The notes beneath the pieces were generated by a model. It was given only the letters and a program-made list of their open reading frames with translations, had not been told where the DNA came from and ran no database searches. 64,000 nt of DNA from Streptomyces mobaraensis (GTDB lineage Bacteria > Actinomycetota > Actinomycetes > Streptomycetales > Streptomycetaceae), in assembly GCF_020099395.1 (NCBI RefSeq), contig NZ_CP083590.1, forward strand, positions 4,960,001-5,024,000, given 5' to 3'. A program made the position numbers and the translations under genes. Positions 33,601 through 41,740 of the stretch are shown piece by piece; the first letter of the stretch is position 1; every line of letters begins with the position of its first letter.

Positions 33601-33933
33601 GCCCACCGAGGCGCCCTGGACGGAGTCGAGCTTCCCGGCGATCTGCCCCGTCTGGCCGGGGGCGGTGGCGATCATCATGGTGACGGTCCGCTCGCCCGCG
33701 GACTTGGCCTTGGCGAGCAGGTCCGCGCCGTGCGAACCGAGCTTGTCCTGCTCGGGGCCGGCCGGCTTGACCGGGCCCGGGGCCGGCGTCGCGGCCGGCG
33801 GTTGCGGCCCGTCGGCGAAGGCGGGTGCCGCGCCCGTGGCGGCGAGTGCCACCGCCGCGGCGGCGGCGACGGCTATTCGGGACGCGCGTCTCGCGCCGCC
33901 GCGGGACGCGTGGCGAGATGTGGGGGTGTTCAT
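30604..33933 (-). CDS. Secreted S8 (subtilisin-like) serine protease, 1109 aa
   Basis: A signal peptide (about 1-40, SRIAVAAAAAVALAATGAAPAFA) is followed by an inhibitor-like propeptide. In the peptidase domain Asp lies in IGVLDSGVDLAHP (about 217), His in SEHGTHVAG (about 397) and Ser in LQGTSMASPQAAG (about 593). The Asp-His spacing includes a long insert with a Ca-binding-like stretch DLNRDGDTTDS. About 400 C-terminal residues form beta-rich domains (jelly-roll and Ig-like). ATG 33933 is preferred because AGGG lies six bases upstream; the ATG at 33939 abuts that site. The gene stands alone with a 519-base upstream region. Confidence 0.95.
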   Translation of the reverse strand: MNTPTSRHASRGGARRASRIAVAAAAAVALAATGAAPAFADGPQPPAATPAPGPVKPAGPEQDKLGSHGADLLAKAKSAGERTVTMMIATAPGQTGQIAGKLDSVQGASVGKEYDKLGYVRATVPTAKADAVIAEAQKLSSVHGIDLKQEIKLPDPTPRGDAVAGAKGPKSRSYPAPDKRTPAKNPYQPAFETGAVDFVEDHPKADGRGVTIGVLDSGVDLAHPALQKTTTGERKIVDWVTSTDPLADDDGTWLPMTQDVSGSSFSFNGRTYTAPAGSYQVALFRESATAGGDMKGDLNRDGDTTDSWAVLYDKAKGTVRVDLDDDGDFRNDAEMKPYKDGYQVGYFGKDDPKTAIAERIPFVVQVRKDVPMDPKGGNWAGKKADFVNIGVIESEHGTHVAGITAANGLFGGKMSGAAPGAKIVSSRACTWSGGCTNVALTEGMIDLVVNHGVDIVNMSIGGLPALNDGNNARSELYTRLIDTYGVQLVISAGNSGPGANTIGDPGLADKVLSVGASVSKETWAANYGSEVRTKYAMMPFSSRGPREDGGFAPVITAPGASINTTPTWEPGAPVAESGYDLPPGYGMLQGTSMASPQAAGASALLISAAKQKGMKLTPADLRTALTSTAKQIKGFQAYEQGSGLIDINEAWSALRHKATAHEYAVKAPVSTALSGSLKTPGFGTGLYDREGGLKAGQSKTYDVTVTRTSGPDKDVWHELKWRNNDGTFKLASRDEVRLPLNKPVTVKVTAKPKSAGIHSAILTVDDDRTEGIDKQIMTTVVVADPLAAPAYRVEKRGTAQRNATTSYFVTVPKGAKTLEIAMSGLAKDSQTRFIAINSYGVPVDPTTTTNCYPNYNNPANACRPDVRSYANPLPGVWEIEVESRRTSPLLDNPYTVTATVLGASFDPAVQKVKEAKVGTPATVTWKATNNFAQLDGKLQGGRLGSSKVARQEIAKGQKQTSKVTIGEGVTRFEAAIGGAADPKADLDLTVYKDGKPVGSSTSGGSDEQVVLTKPAPGEYTVEVTGYEVPSGTTAYDYRDVYFAPSLGEVKVPAGQSVKLGNGQSAQVTADVVVAGAAPEGRTFSGEVQLVNERGTVAGTGSVTIEKVVS

Positions 33934-34452
33934 GGACATCCCTGGCTGGTGAGTGAACGGCTGCCGACGGCAGGTCCGGATATCGGAACCGGATGGGGGC
34001 TCACTTTTATGGAAGTGACGGGCTTTTGGGGAGAGTTGCCAGGGAGGGAAAATAAAGATGGCGTAAACCCGCCAGCACGCACAGTGGGAGGAAGCGGGAC
34101 GGACGCCGTGAACCGTTCACGAGGGGTCCGCCGGGGGTTCCCCTGAGAGACGAGGGACGGGGGTCCACGGTTCAGCCATTCAGGGCAAACGGAGTACAGC
34201 GGGACCGGCGGGGCCATAGGGTTTTCGGGGATGCTTTCCCCGTCGGGTGAACGCTGAGTGAGGTCCGGCGTTCCAGGGGACGAGTCCTCTATGTCGCTTG
34301 CAGTAGCCAAGATCGATGTGAGGTGATCGGCGGCGACCGTTGCCGTCCTGTTCACGCCCAGGTCATGCGCGCTGCCAACGATCCTCGGTGACAGCAGCCG
34401 CAGACCGCCTGCACCTCCGCTCGCATTCGCGTTCGCACTCGGGGAGACCGCC
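33934..34452. other. Divergent 519-base intergenic region with two palindromes
   Basis: It separates the protease and phosphoesterase genes. It contains TCACTT-N6-AAGTGA (34001-34018) and CGTGAAC-C-GTTCACG (34107-34121), both possible operators, probably for the protease gene. The segment 34040-34080 is unusually AT-rich (aaaataaag). No small gene is convincing. Confidence 0.5.
34107..34121. promoter_or_regulatory. 15-base palindrome upstream of the S8 protease
   Basis: CGTGAACCGTTCACG is a 7-base inverted repeat around one central base, about 175 bases before the protease ATG. The symmetry and size suit a dimeric repressor, but no regulator is identified. Confidence 0.4.
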
Positions 34453-36177
34453 ATGCACAGCAGATCCGGCAGATCAGCCTCGCACTTCGACCGCCGCGGG
34501 TTCCTGGCCGCCGCGGGCGCCGTCGGCACCGGCCTCGCCCTGGGCGCCGCCGGTTCAGCCGCCGCCGACGAGCCCGTCCCGCACACCCCGGGCGCGCTCC
34601 CCGACGGTGGCGCGGCCGGCACCGAGACCGCGGCCGCCCCGACGGGCGCCGGCACCACGCTCGCCTCCGTCGCCGCCCCGCGCGGCACCGGAAAGTACAA
34701 GCGGCTCGGCGACGGCCCCGGCTGGCCCCGCGTCGTCCGTACGGAGCTGGCCCCCGCGCGCGCCGACCGCACCCGGCGGCGCACCACGCTCGCGTCGTTC
34801 GTGCAGTTCACCGACCTGCACCTGACGGACGTCCAACACCCGCTGCGCTACGAGTTCTTCCGCGCCGGCGGCGAGGGCGCCTGGCGCCCGCACGAGGCGC
34901 TCACCCTGCCCGGCGTGGCCTCCCTCGTCGAACGCGTCAACAAGCTGCGCCGCGGCCCGGCCACCGGCACCCCGCTCCGCTTCGTCATCACCACCGGCGA
35001 CAACGGCGACGAGAACGCCAAGATCGAGGCCGAGTGGTTCCTCACCGCCCTCAGCGGCGGCCGGATGAACCCCAACACCGGCGACCCGCGCCACTACGAG
35101 GGCGTCCAGAACAGCGGCCTCAAGCTCTACTGGCACCCCGAGAGCTCCCTCCGCGACCAGGACAAGGCCGTCGGCTACCCGCGCATCCCCGGCTACCTCA
35201 ACGCCGCCATGAGGAGCGTCAACAGCCCCGGCCTGAACATCCCCTGGTACTCCACCTTCGGCAACCACGACCTGCTCTCCGGCGGTTGCTACCCGGCCGC
35301 CGGCTCGTTCATCAGCGACGTCGCCGTGGGCGGCAAGAAGCTGTACACCATCTCCGCCGACGAGGCGAAGTGGCTGATGGACGGGGAGTTGCACGGCGCC
35401 GACCCCAAGGGCAAGCGCATAGAGGAACTGCTGCGCAAGCACAAGAAGGAGCTCCGCAGCGTCACCCCGGACGCCCGCCGCGTGCCCCTGACCCAGCGTC
35501 AGTACGTCGCCCTGCACCTGGACCGCCGCTACACCGGCCGCGGCCCGGTCGGCCACGGCTACACCAAGGACAACCTCGATTCAGGCAACCTCTACTACAG
35601 CTTCCGCGTCTCCGACCGGGTCGTCGGCATCAGCCTCGACTCCACCGACCCCGGCGGCCACTACCAGGGCTCCATCGGCACCGCCCAGCTCGACTGGCTG
35701 GACCGCACCCTCAAGGCGCACCGCGACGAGTACGCCCTGGTCTTCAGCCACCACCCTAGCTGGAGCATGAACAACACCGTCCCCGACCCCGCCCGCCCCA
35801 ACGAGCAGCGGCACGGCGGCGACGAGATGATCGCCCTCCTCCAGCGCCACAAGAACGTCCTCGCCTGGATCAACGGCCACAGCCACCGCAACCGCATCCG
35901 CCCCCGCGGCACCTTCTGGGAGATCGCCACCGCCTCCCACGTCGACTACCCGCAGCTCGCCCGCGTCATCGAGATCACCGACAACCGCGACGGCACGATC
36001 TCCCTCTACACCACCCTCATCGAATCCGCGGCCCCCCACCGCACCGACTACCACGACCTCTCCCAGACGGGCCTCGCCGCCCTCTACCGCGAACTCGCCT
36101 TCAACGCCCCGGGCAACGACCCCACCCTGGTGGGCGAGGCGACGGACCGGAACACGGAGTTGCTGCTCAAGCGGTGA
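34453..36177 (+). CDS. Tat-exported metallophosphoesterase, TIGR03767-type
   Basis: A 574-residue protein with a twin-arginine signal (FDRRGFLAAAGAVGTGLALGAAG, about 15-37). Calcineurin-type metal motifs occur in order: QFTDLHLTDVQ, TTGDNGDENA, TFGNHDLLSG and GHSHRNRI. The Asp, His, Asn and His ligands of a two-metal phosphatase are all present. GGGGAGA lies five bases before ATG 34453. Substrates of this family are not well defined; extracellular phosphate scavenging is plausible. The gene is single, divergent from the protease. Confidence 0.93.
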   Translation: MHSRSGRSASHFDRRGFLAAAGAVGTGLALGAAGSAAADEPVPHTPGALPDGGAAGTETAAAPTGAGTTLASVAAPRGTGKYKRLGDGPGWPRVVRTELAPARADRTRRRTTLASFVQFTDLHLTDVQHPLRYEFFRAGGEGAWRPHEALTLPGVASLVERVNKLRRGPATGTPLRFVITTGDNGDENAKIEAEWFLTALSGGRMNPNTGDPRHYEGVQNSGLKLYWHPESSLRDQDKAVGYPRIPGYLNAAMRSVNSPGLNIPWYSTFGNHDLLSGGCYPAAGSFISDVAVGGKKLYTISADEAKWLMDGELHGADPKGKRIEELLRKHKKELRSVTPDARRVPLTQRQYVALHLDRRYTGRGPVGHGYTKDNLDSGNLYYSFRVSDRVVGISLDSTDPGGHYQGSIGTAQLDWLDRTLKAHRDEYALVFSHHPSWSMNNTVPDPARPNEQRHGGDEMIALLQRHKNVLAWINGHSHRNRIRPRGTFWEIATASHVDYPQLARVIEITDNRDGTISLYTTLIESAAPHRTDYHDLSQTGLAALYRELAFNAPGNDPTLVGEATDRNTELLLKR

Positions 36178-36223
36178 CGCCGCCGGGCGCGCGGGCCGCG
36201 CGCCCCGGCCCGGCCACGAGCCG

Positions 36224-37258
36224 TCACCGCGGCAGCACCACCACGTACCCCCGTGCCCCCCGCTCCACCGACGTCGCCAGGGCCGTGCGGATGACGGCGG
36301 CCTGCTGGTCGGGGGATTCGCGGAGTTTGCGGGGGGTGAGGTGGACGACGGTGAGGCCGAGGTGTTCGAGGTGGTGGCGCTTCTGGGCCTGGCGGGTCCA
36401 GGTGGCGTCGGGTTCCTGGCGGGGGGCGCGGGCGTCGATCTCGACGACGACGCCGTGGTCGGGCCAGTAGGCGTCGACCGGGCCGAGGGACGGGCCGCCG
36501 GGGAGGCGGAGTTCGACGTTCCAGAGCGGGGCCGGGAGGGCGTGGTCGGTGACCATGGCGTAGAGGCGGTCCTCGGCCAGGGAGCGGCCCTCGGCGAGGA
36601 GGACGTCGACGGCGTCCACGATGTGCGAGCGGTTCAGCAGCCGGGCCCGGGAGAGTTCGCGGACCAGCCGGGCCGCCTCGCAGTGGCCGCCGCGGACGGC
36701 CTCGGTGAGGAGCCGGCGGATCTGGTCGGGGTCGGTGAGGCGGGTGACGGCGTCCGTGACGGCGCGGGCGACCGGGGCGACCGGGACGCCGGTCACCAGC
36801 CGGGGCCGGGGGACGGTGTGGGTGCGCACGGGACGGACGAAGCCGGTCTCGCGGAGCCGCCGGGTGCCGGGGACGAGGACGTCGATGTGGTCGATGCGCA
36901 GCAGCGGGGGAGCGCTGGTGAAGCGGTAGAGGGCCAGCGCCGCCAGGCCGGTGATCATCGCCTCCCCGTAGGGGGCGCCGGCCTGGGCGCCGCGCGGCTC
37001 CTGGGCCGGGATGCCCTGGGTGCGGGCCCGGGTGTACATCAGGGCGGCGTGCAGCCGCTCCTCGCTGGTGGCGGGCCCGGTGTGGAGCAGGTAGACGCCG
37101 GGCAGCAGCTGCTGCCAGGGGCCGCCGGGGCGGCAGCGCTCGTTGACCGTGGACGAGGGAACGCCGTGCTCGCGCAGCTGCCGTGAGGTGAGGACGCGGT
37201 GGCGGACGTCGGAGAGGTGGTGGAGCGGGCGCGGGGAGAGGGGGGTCTCGTAGCTCAT
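36224..37258 (-). CDS. AbiEi-like winged-helix protein with a C-terminal nuclease-like domain
   Basis: A 344-residue protein. The N-terminus (LTSRQLREHGVPSSTVNERCRPGGPWQQLLPGVYLLHTGP) matches the AbiEi antitoxin-type winged helix. The C-terminus (LGPVDAYWPDHGVVVEIDAR, then HHLEHLGLTVVHLTPRKL) resembles DUF559/Vsr-like PD-(D/E)xK nucleases, with Asp and Glu at the expected strand. No AbiEii nucleotidyltransferase toxin gene is adjacent, so it is not a complete type IV module. Such orphan genes are common in actinobacteria. ATG 37258 is chosen from a plausible N-terminus; the ribosome site is weak. Confidence 0.8.
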   Translation of the reverse strand: MSYETPLSPRPLHHLSDVRHRVLTSRQLREHGVPSSTVNERCRPGGPWQQLLPGVYLLHTGPATSEERLHAALMYTRARTQGIPAQEPRGAQAGAPYGEAMITGLAALALYRFTSAPPLLRIDHIDVLVPGTRRLRETGFVRPVRTHTVPRPRLVTGVPVAPVARAVTDAVTRLTDPDQIRRLLTEAVRGGHCEAARLVRELSRARLLNRSHIVDAVDVLLAEGRSLAEDRLYAMVTDHALPAPLWNVELRLPGGPSLGPVDAYWPDHGVVVEIDARAPRQEPDATWTRQAQKRHHLEHLGLTVVHLTPRKLRESPDQQAAVIRTALATSVERGARGYVVVLPR

Positions 37259-37376
37259 GACCCGCCCATTCCCGCGCCGCGCCCGCTCCTTAACCCCTGT
37301 TACAGGCTCGTCGACAAGTGGGGACAACTCCGGGCAGATGCACGGGAGTTCGATGAGCGGAAGTGATCGGGAAGGG

Positions 37377-39974
37377 TCATGCCGCCGCGTCGCACTCCTG
37401 TGCCTTCAGGGCGCGCGCCAGGTCGTCCCGCGCCTCCAGCACCAGCCGGCGGAGGGCCGGCGGGGCGTCGGCGTGCTCCGCGAGCCAGGCGTCGGTGAGG
37501 TCCAGGGTCCGCCGGTCGTCCTGGAGCATCGGGAACAGGCCGCGCACGATCGCCATGGCGATCTCGATCGACCGCTCCCGCCAGACGCGCTCCAGCGCCG
37601 CGAAGTACGGCTCGACGTACGGCGCGAACAGCTCCCGCTGCCCCGGCTGGTCGAAGCCCGCGAGGGTGGCCTCGGTGAGCGCGTTGGAGAGCGTGTCGGA
37701 CTCGACGACGGTCGCCCACGCCTCCGCCTTGACCTCCGGGTCCGGGCGCGAGGCCAGGCAGCGGACGTGGTGGCGGCGGCCGGACGCGGTGTCGTCGCGG
37801 GCGAGTTCGGCGTCGACCATCGCCTTGTCGGCCGCGCCCGCCGAGGCCAGGGCGGCCAGGAAGGACCAGCGCAGCTCCTGGTCGACGTCCAGGCCGTCGA
37901 TCCGGGCGGTGCCGTCGAGCAGCCCGCGCAGCAGCTGGAGGTCGGCCTCGGTGGTGGCGGTCCGGGCCAGGAACCGGGCCCAGGCCAGCTGGTGGCCGCT
38001 GCCCGGCTCGGCCAGCCGCAGCTCGCTCAGCGCGCCGCGGGCCAGCTCCGCGGCGCCCCGCTCGCGCCACTCCGGCGCCGCGTAGTGCGTGAGCGCGGTG
38101 CCGGCGCAGAGCTGGAGCATCTGGAGGACGCCGATGTCGGTCTCGGCGCCCGCGAAGCGCAGCACCAGGTCCAGGTAGTCGCGGGCAGGCATCAGCCCGT
38201 CGCGGGTGAGGTTCCACAGCGCGGACCAGCACAGGGCCCGGGCCAGCGGGTCGGTGAGCTCGCCCAGGTGGCCGCGGAGGGTGGCGAGCGACTGCTCGTC
38301 GAAACGCATCTTGCAGTACGTCAGGTCGTCGTCGTTGACGAGGACGAGGTCGGGCCGCTCCGCGCCCCGCAGCTCGGGGACGACCGTGCGCGGCCCGGTG
38401 ACGTCGACCTCGACGCGCGCGTAGCGCACCAGCTCGCCGGCCTGCCGGCGGTAGAGGCCGACGGCCACCCGGTGCGGACGCAGCTCGGGGTGGCCGGCCG
38501 GGGCCTCCTGGAGGACGGCCAGTTCGGTGACGCGGTCGGCGGCGTCGTACGTCAGCTGCGGCGTCAGCGAGTTGACGCCCGCGGTCTGCAGCCAGGACCG
38601 CGACCAGGCGGTCATGTCGCGCCCGGAGGTCTCCTCCAGGACGGACAGCAGGTCGGTCAGGCGCGTGTTGCCGTACGCGTGGCGCTTGAAGTAGCGGCGC
38701 GCGCCCTCCAGGAAGGCGTCCCGCCCGGCGTAGGCCACGAGCTGCTTGAGCACCGACGCGCCCTTGGCGTAGGTGATGCCGTCGAAGTTGAGCTTGGCGT
38801 CCTCCAGGTCGTGGATGTCCGCCGTGACCGGGTGGGTGGAGGGCAGCTGGTCGGCCCGGTACGCCCACGCCTTGCGCTGGTTGGCGAAGGTGACCCAGGC
38901 GCTGGTGTAGCGGGTGGCCTCGACCTGCGAGAACGAGCCCATGAAGTCGGCGAACGACTCCTTGAGCCACAGGTCGTCCCACCACTCCATGGTCACCAGG
39001 TCGCCGAACCACATGTGCGCCATCTCGTGCAGGATCACATTGGCCCGGCGCTCGTACGCCGCCTCCGTCACCTTGCCGCGGTAGATGAACTCCTCGCGGA
39101 AGGTGACGCAGCCCGGGTTCTCCATCGCGCCGATGTTGTACTCCGGGACGAACGCCTGGTCGTACTTGCCGAAGGGGTACGGGAAGTCGAAGTGCTCGTG
39201 GAAGAAGTCCAGGCCCTGCCGGGTGACGGTGAGGATCTCGTCCGCGTCGAAGTGCGGGGCCAGCCCCTTGCGGCAGAGCACGGAGAGCGGGATCTCCAGC
39301 GTGGTGCCGTCGGGAAGCTTGTGGTTGTAGTGGTCGCGGACGACGTGGTACGGGCCCGCGACGACCGCCGTGATGTAGGTGCCGATCGGCTTCGTGGGGA
39401 CGAAGCGCCAGGTCGCCGCCGTGTCGTCGGCCGGCTCCACGGGACCGTCCTGGGCGCCGTTGCTGATCACCGTCCACTCGGCGGGGGCCGTCACGGTGAA
39501 GGTGTAGGGGGCCTTGAGGTCGGGCTGTTCGAAATTGGCGAACACCCGGCGGGCGTCGGCCGGTTCGTAATGCGTGTAGAGGTAGACCTCGCCGTCCTCG
39601 GGGTCGACGAAGCGGTGCAGCCCCTCGCCCGTCCGGCTGTAGGCGCAGTGGGCGTCGACGGTCAGGACGTTCTCGGCCGCCAGGCCGTCCAGGGTGATCC
39701 GGGTGCCGTCGAAGACCTCGGCGGGGTCCAGCGCGCGGCCGTTGAGCGTCACGGCGGCGACCGAGGGGGCGACGAGGTCGGCGAAGGAGGAAGCGCCCGG
39801 CTCGGCGCAGCGGAAGCGGATGGTGGAGACCGACCGGAAGGTGCGCGGGCCGCCGTCCGCCGGGTTCTCCGGACCCACCGCGGACCGCAGGTCCAGCGCC
39901 ACCTCGTAGGCGTCCACGGTCAGCAGCGCGGCCCGTCGCCGGGCCTCCTCACGGGTCAGGTTCTCACCGGGCAC
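37377..39974 (-). CDS. pepN: Aminopeptidase N (M1 family), copy 2
   Basis: An 865-residue M1 aminopeptidase with GAMEN (here IGAMENPGCV) and HEMAHMWFGDLVTMEWWDDLWLKE near residue 314. The C-terminal helical domain is complete. GTG 39974 has GGGAG seven bases upstream. It shares its whole layout with copy 1 but is clearly diverged. It is divergent from the Rv2466c-like gene; in Mycobacterium tuberculosis the neighbours Rv2466c and pepN (Rv2467) have the same arrangement, and Rv2466c belongs to the SigH regulon. A SigR-type promoter faces the other gene, and none is seen facing pepN. Confidence 0.97.
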   Translation of the reverse strand: MPGENLTREEARRRAALLTVDAYEVALDLRSAVGPENPADGGPRTFRSVSTIRFRCAEPGASSFADLVAPSVAAVTLNGRALDPAEVFDGTRITLDGLAAENVLTVDAHCAYSRTGEGLHRFVDPEDGEVYLYTHYEPADARRVFANFEQPDLKAPYTFTVTAPAEWTVISNGAQDGPVEPADDTAATWRFVPTKPIGTYITAVVAGPYHVVRDHYNHKLPDGTTLEIPLSVLCRKGLAPHFDADEILTVTRQGLDFFHEHFDFPYPFGKYDQAFVPEYNIGAMENPGCVTFREEFIYRGKVTEAAYERRANVILHEMAHMWFGDLVTMEWWDDLWLKESFADFMGSFSQVEATRYTSAWVTFANQRKAWAYRADQLPSTHPVTADIHDLEDAKLNFDGITYAKGASVLKQLVAYAGRDAFLEGARRYFKRHAYGNTRLTDLLSVLEETSGRDMTAWSRSWLQTAGVNSLTPQLTYDAADRVTELAVLQEAPAGHPELRPHRVAVGLYRRQAGELVRYARVEVDVTGPRTVVPELRGAERPDLVLVNDDDLTYCKMRFDEQSLATLRGHLGELTDPLARALCWSALWNLTRDGLMPARDYLDLVLRFAGAETDIGVLQMLQLCAGTALTHYAAPEWRERGAAELARGALSELRLAEPGSGHQLAWARFLARTATTEADLQLLRGLLDGTARIDGLDVDQELRWSFLAALASAGAADKAMVDAELARDDTASGRRHHVRCLASRPDPEVKAEAWATVVESDTLSNALTEATLAGFDQPGQRELFAPYVEPYFAALERVWRERSIEIAMAIVRGLFPMLQDDRRTLDLTDAWLAEHADAPPALRRLVLEARDDLARALKAQECDAAA

Positions 39975-40064
39975 GGCGGGGCTCCCTCGTCTCGTCTGCG
40001 GCGTCTGTGTCTTCTCGTGTTCGGCGTGCGTACGAAGCAGTCCTTCGACGTGTTTCGAACATCA

Positions 40065-40090
40065 GGAATCATGGCACGCACGGCGTGGTT
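40065..40090 (+). promoter_or_regulatory. SigR-type promoter of the Rv2466c-like gene
   Basis: GGAAT (40065-40069) and GTT (40088-40090) are separated by exactly 18 bases, matching the SigR/SigH consensus GGAAT-N18/19-GTT. The ATG is at 40148, leaving a leader of about 50 bases. SigR responds to thiol oxidation through the anti-sigma factor RsrA. Confidence 0.75.
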
Positions 40091-40147
40091 GCAACCGTGA
40101 CCGTCCTGCTTCCCGTGGAGACCCGCGAAGACCCGAGGAGACCCCGC

Positions 40148-40807
40148 ATGACCGAGACCAAGACCAAGGCCGGGACCAAGGCCGAGAAGGTCACCGCCGA
40201 CTTCTGGTTCGACCCGCTCTGCCCCTGGGCCTGGATGACGTCCCGCTGGATGCTGGAGGTCGAGAAGGTCAGACCCGTCGAGGTGCGCTGGCACGTGATG
40301 AGCCTGGCCGTGCTCAATGAGCACCGCCTCGACGAGGTGGACGAGAAGTACCGCGAGCTGATGACCCGGGCCTGGGGCCCGGTGCGGGTGTGCGTCGCCG
40401 CCGCCAAGGAGCACGGCGAGGAGGTGCTCGGCCGCCTCTACACCGCGATCGGCACCCGCTTCCACAACCAGGCCCTCCCGCAGGAGCGCGCGACGCTCGT
40501 CGCCGCGCTGGAGGAGGCCGGCCTGCCCGCCTCGCTGGCGGACGCCGCCGACACCGACGCGTACGACGACGAGCTGCGCGCCTCGCACCGGACCGGCATC
40601 GAGAAGGTCGGCGAGGACGTCGGCACCCCGGTGATCGCCGTACCCGGCCCGGACGGCTCGGAGGTCGCCTTCTTCGGCCCGGTCGTCACCCCCGCCCCCA
40701 AGGGCGAGGCGGCGGCGCGGCTCTGGGACGGCACCCTGCTGGTCGCCTCGACGCCCGGTTTCTTCGAGATCAAGCGGACGCGGACGGTGGGGCCGATCTT
40801 CGACTGA
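40148..40807 (+). CDS. Rv2466c-like (mycothiol-dependent nitroreductase family) DsbA-fold protein
   Basis: A 219-residue thioredoxin/DsbA-fold protein. DFWFDPLCPWAWMTSRW puts the active-site Cys at residue 25 in a CPWA motif. The remainder (WHVMSLAVLNE, ARAWGPVRV-like MTRAWGPVRV, GEDVGTPVIAV, FFEIKRTRT) follows Rv2466c closely. Rv2466c uses CPWC with mycothiol; here the second Cys is Ala, implying a monothiol mechanism. GGAGA lies six bases before ATG 40148. The SigR-type promoter indicates induction by disulfide stress. A hypothetical gene follows after 94 bases on the same strand. Confidence 0.92.
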   Translation: MTETKTKAGTKAEKVTADFWFDPLCPWAWMTSRWMLEVEKVRPVEVRWHVMSLAVLNEHRLDEVDEKYRELMTRAWGPVRVCVAAAKEHGEEVLGRLYTAIGTRFHNQALPQERATLVAALEEAGLPASLADAADTDAYDDELRASHRTGIEKVGEDVGTPVIAVPGPDGSEVAFFGPVVTPAPKGEAAARLWDGTLLVASTPGFFEIKRTRTVGPIFD

Positions 40808-40901
40808 TCCACGGGCCGCCTCGGGAGCTCCCGGAGGGGCGGTCCCCCGACCGAACCCGGTCGGCGCGCGCCCGTCCCTCCCCTCCCTTAGGGTCCGAAC
40901 C

Positions 40902-41564
40902 ATGGGCCAGACCGACCTCTCCCGGCCGCTGGGCCGCGACGGCGGCTGGGCCGAAGCCGAGCCGCCCTGCCGCAACGCCGCCTTCGCCGAGCTGCCCGTA
41001 CGCCCGTACGACCTGCTCACGCTGGGCGCCTGCCGGGCGCTGGCGGCCCTGTGGTCCGCGCTGCGGCTGCGCCGGGCGGCGGGCATGCTGCGGCACTACG
41101 TGCGCGGTACGGGCGGCGTCCGCCGGATCGACGCCGACGAGCTGCTTGCCCTGCCGCCCGTCCGGGCCGCGGTCGACGAGCAGCTTGCCCGCTGGCGCGC
41201 GGAGGCGCTCGACCGGTGGGCCGGGGGCGAACGGTGGTCGGGGGAAGACCCGTGGCCGTTGGGCGAGCGGACGCCCGCCGCGTACCCGGCGGACAGCGGC
41301 TGGCGCGACCTGCTGATCACCCGTCGGACACACCCCGACTGGTGGCTGGCCCTGCGCTGCGTCGAGTTCCGGCTGACGGGCACGGTACGGGTGGACGCGG
41401 CGGGTGAGGCGGCCGTCGACTACCGCTTCGCGGTGCACAAGGCGTGGAACTTCGACCGGGGAAAGTCGGAACTCGGCGTTCCGTTCGCGCCGTTCGCCCG
41501 CCTCCACGAGACGGGCCTGGCCCGGGAGTTCACGGTGACGGGCGAGGCGTTCGGGCACGGCTGA
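40902..41564 (+). CDS. Hypothetical protein with toxin-like C-terminal signature
   Basis: A 220-residue soluble protein, no signal peptide. The N-terminal half is helical and Arg/Ala-rich. The C-terminal about 60 residues (VEFRLTGTVRVDAAGEAAVDYRFAVHKAWNFDRGKS, then FARLHETGLAREFTVTGE) resemble the ends of actinobacterial polymorphic-toxin or phage-type proteins with a W-N-F-D...LHE.GLA.EF pattern. That likeness is from memory and unproven. It follows the Rv2466c-like gene on the same strand and ends just before a perfect 15-base-stem terminator, so it may share the SigR transcript. Confidence 0.75.
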   Translation: MGQTDLSRPLGRDGGWAEAEPPCRNAAFAELPVRPYDLLTLGACRALAALWSALRLRRAAGMLRHYVRGTGGVRRIDADELLALPPVRAAVDEQLARWRAEALDRWAGGERWSGEDPWPLGERTPAAYPADSGWRDLLITRRTHPDWWLALRCVEFRLTGTVRVDAAGEAAVDYRFAVHKAWNFDRGKSELGVPFAPFARLHETGLAREFTVTGEAFGHG

Positions 41565-41608
41565 TCCCTGCATGGGCCCGTAGAGGCGCCCGGGGATGAG
41601 AGCATGGA

Positions 41609-41645
41609 GGAAGGCCCCGCGCGCATCGACCGCGCGGGGCCTTCC
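41609..41645. terminator. Perfect 15-base-pair terminator hairpin
   Basis: 41609-41623 pairs completely with 41631-41645 (GGAAGGCCCC... and its inverse) around a 7-base loop. It lies between the convergent hypothetical gene and sodF and probably serves both. Confidence 0.85.
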
Positions 41646-41740
41646 CGTGCCTGCCGCGTGACACGGGTGAGAAGACGATCACGAGCAGGCCGTTCGGGGG
41701 GCCTCCTGCGAAGAGGCTCGGGCCCGGATGGGGCTCGGGC

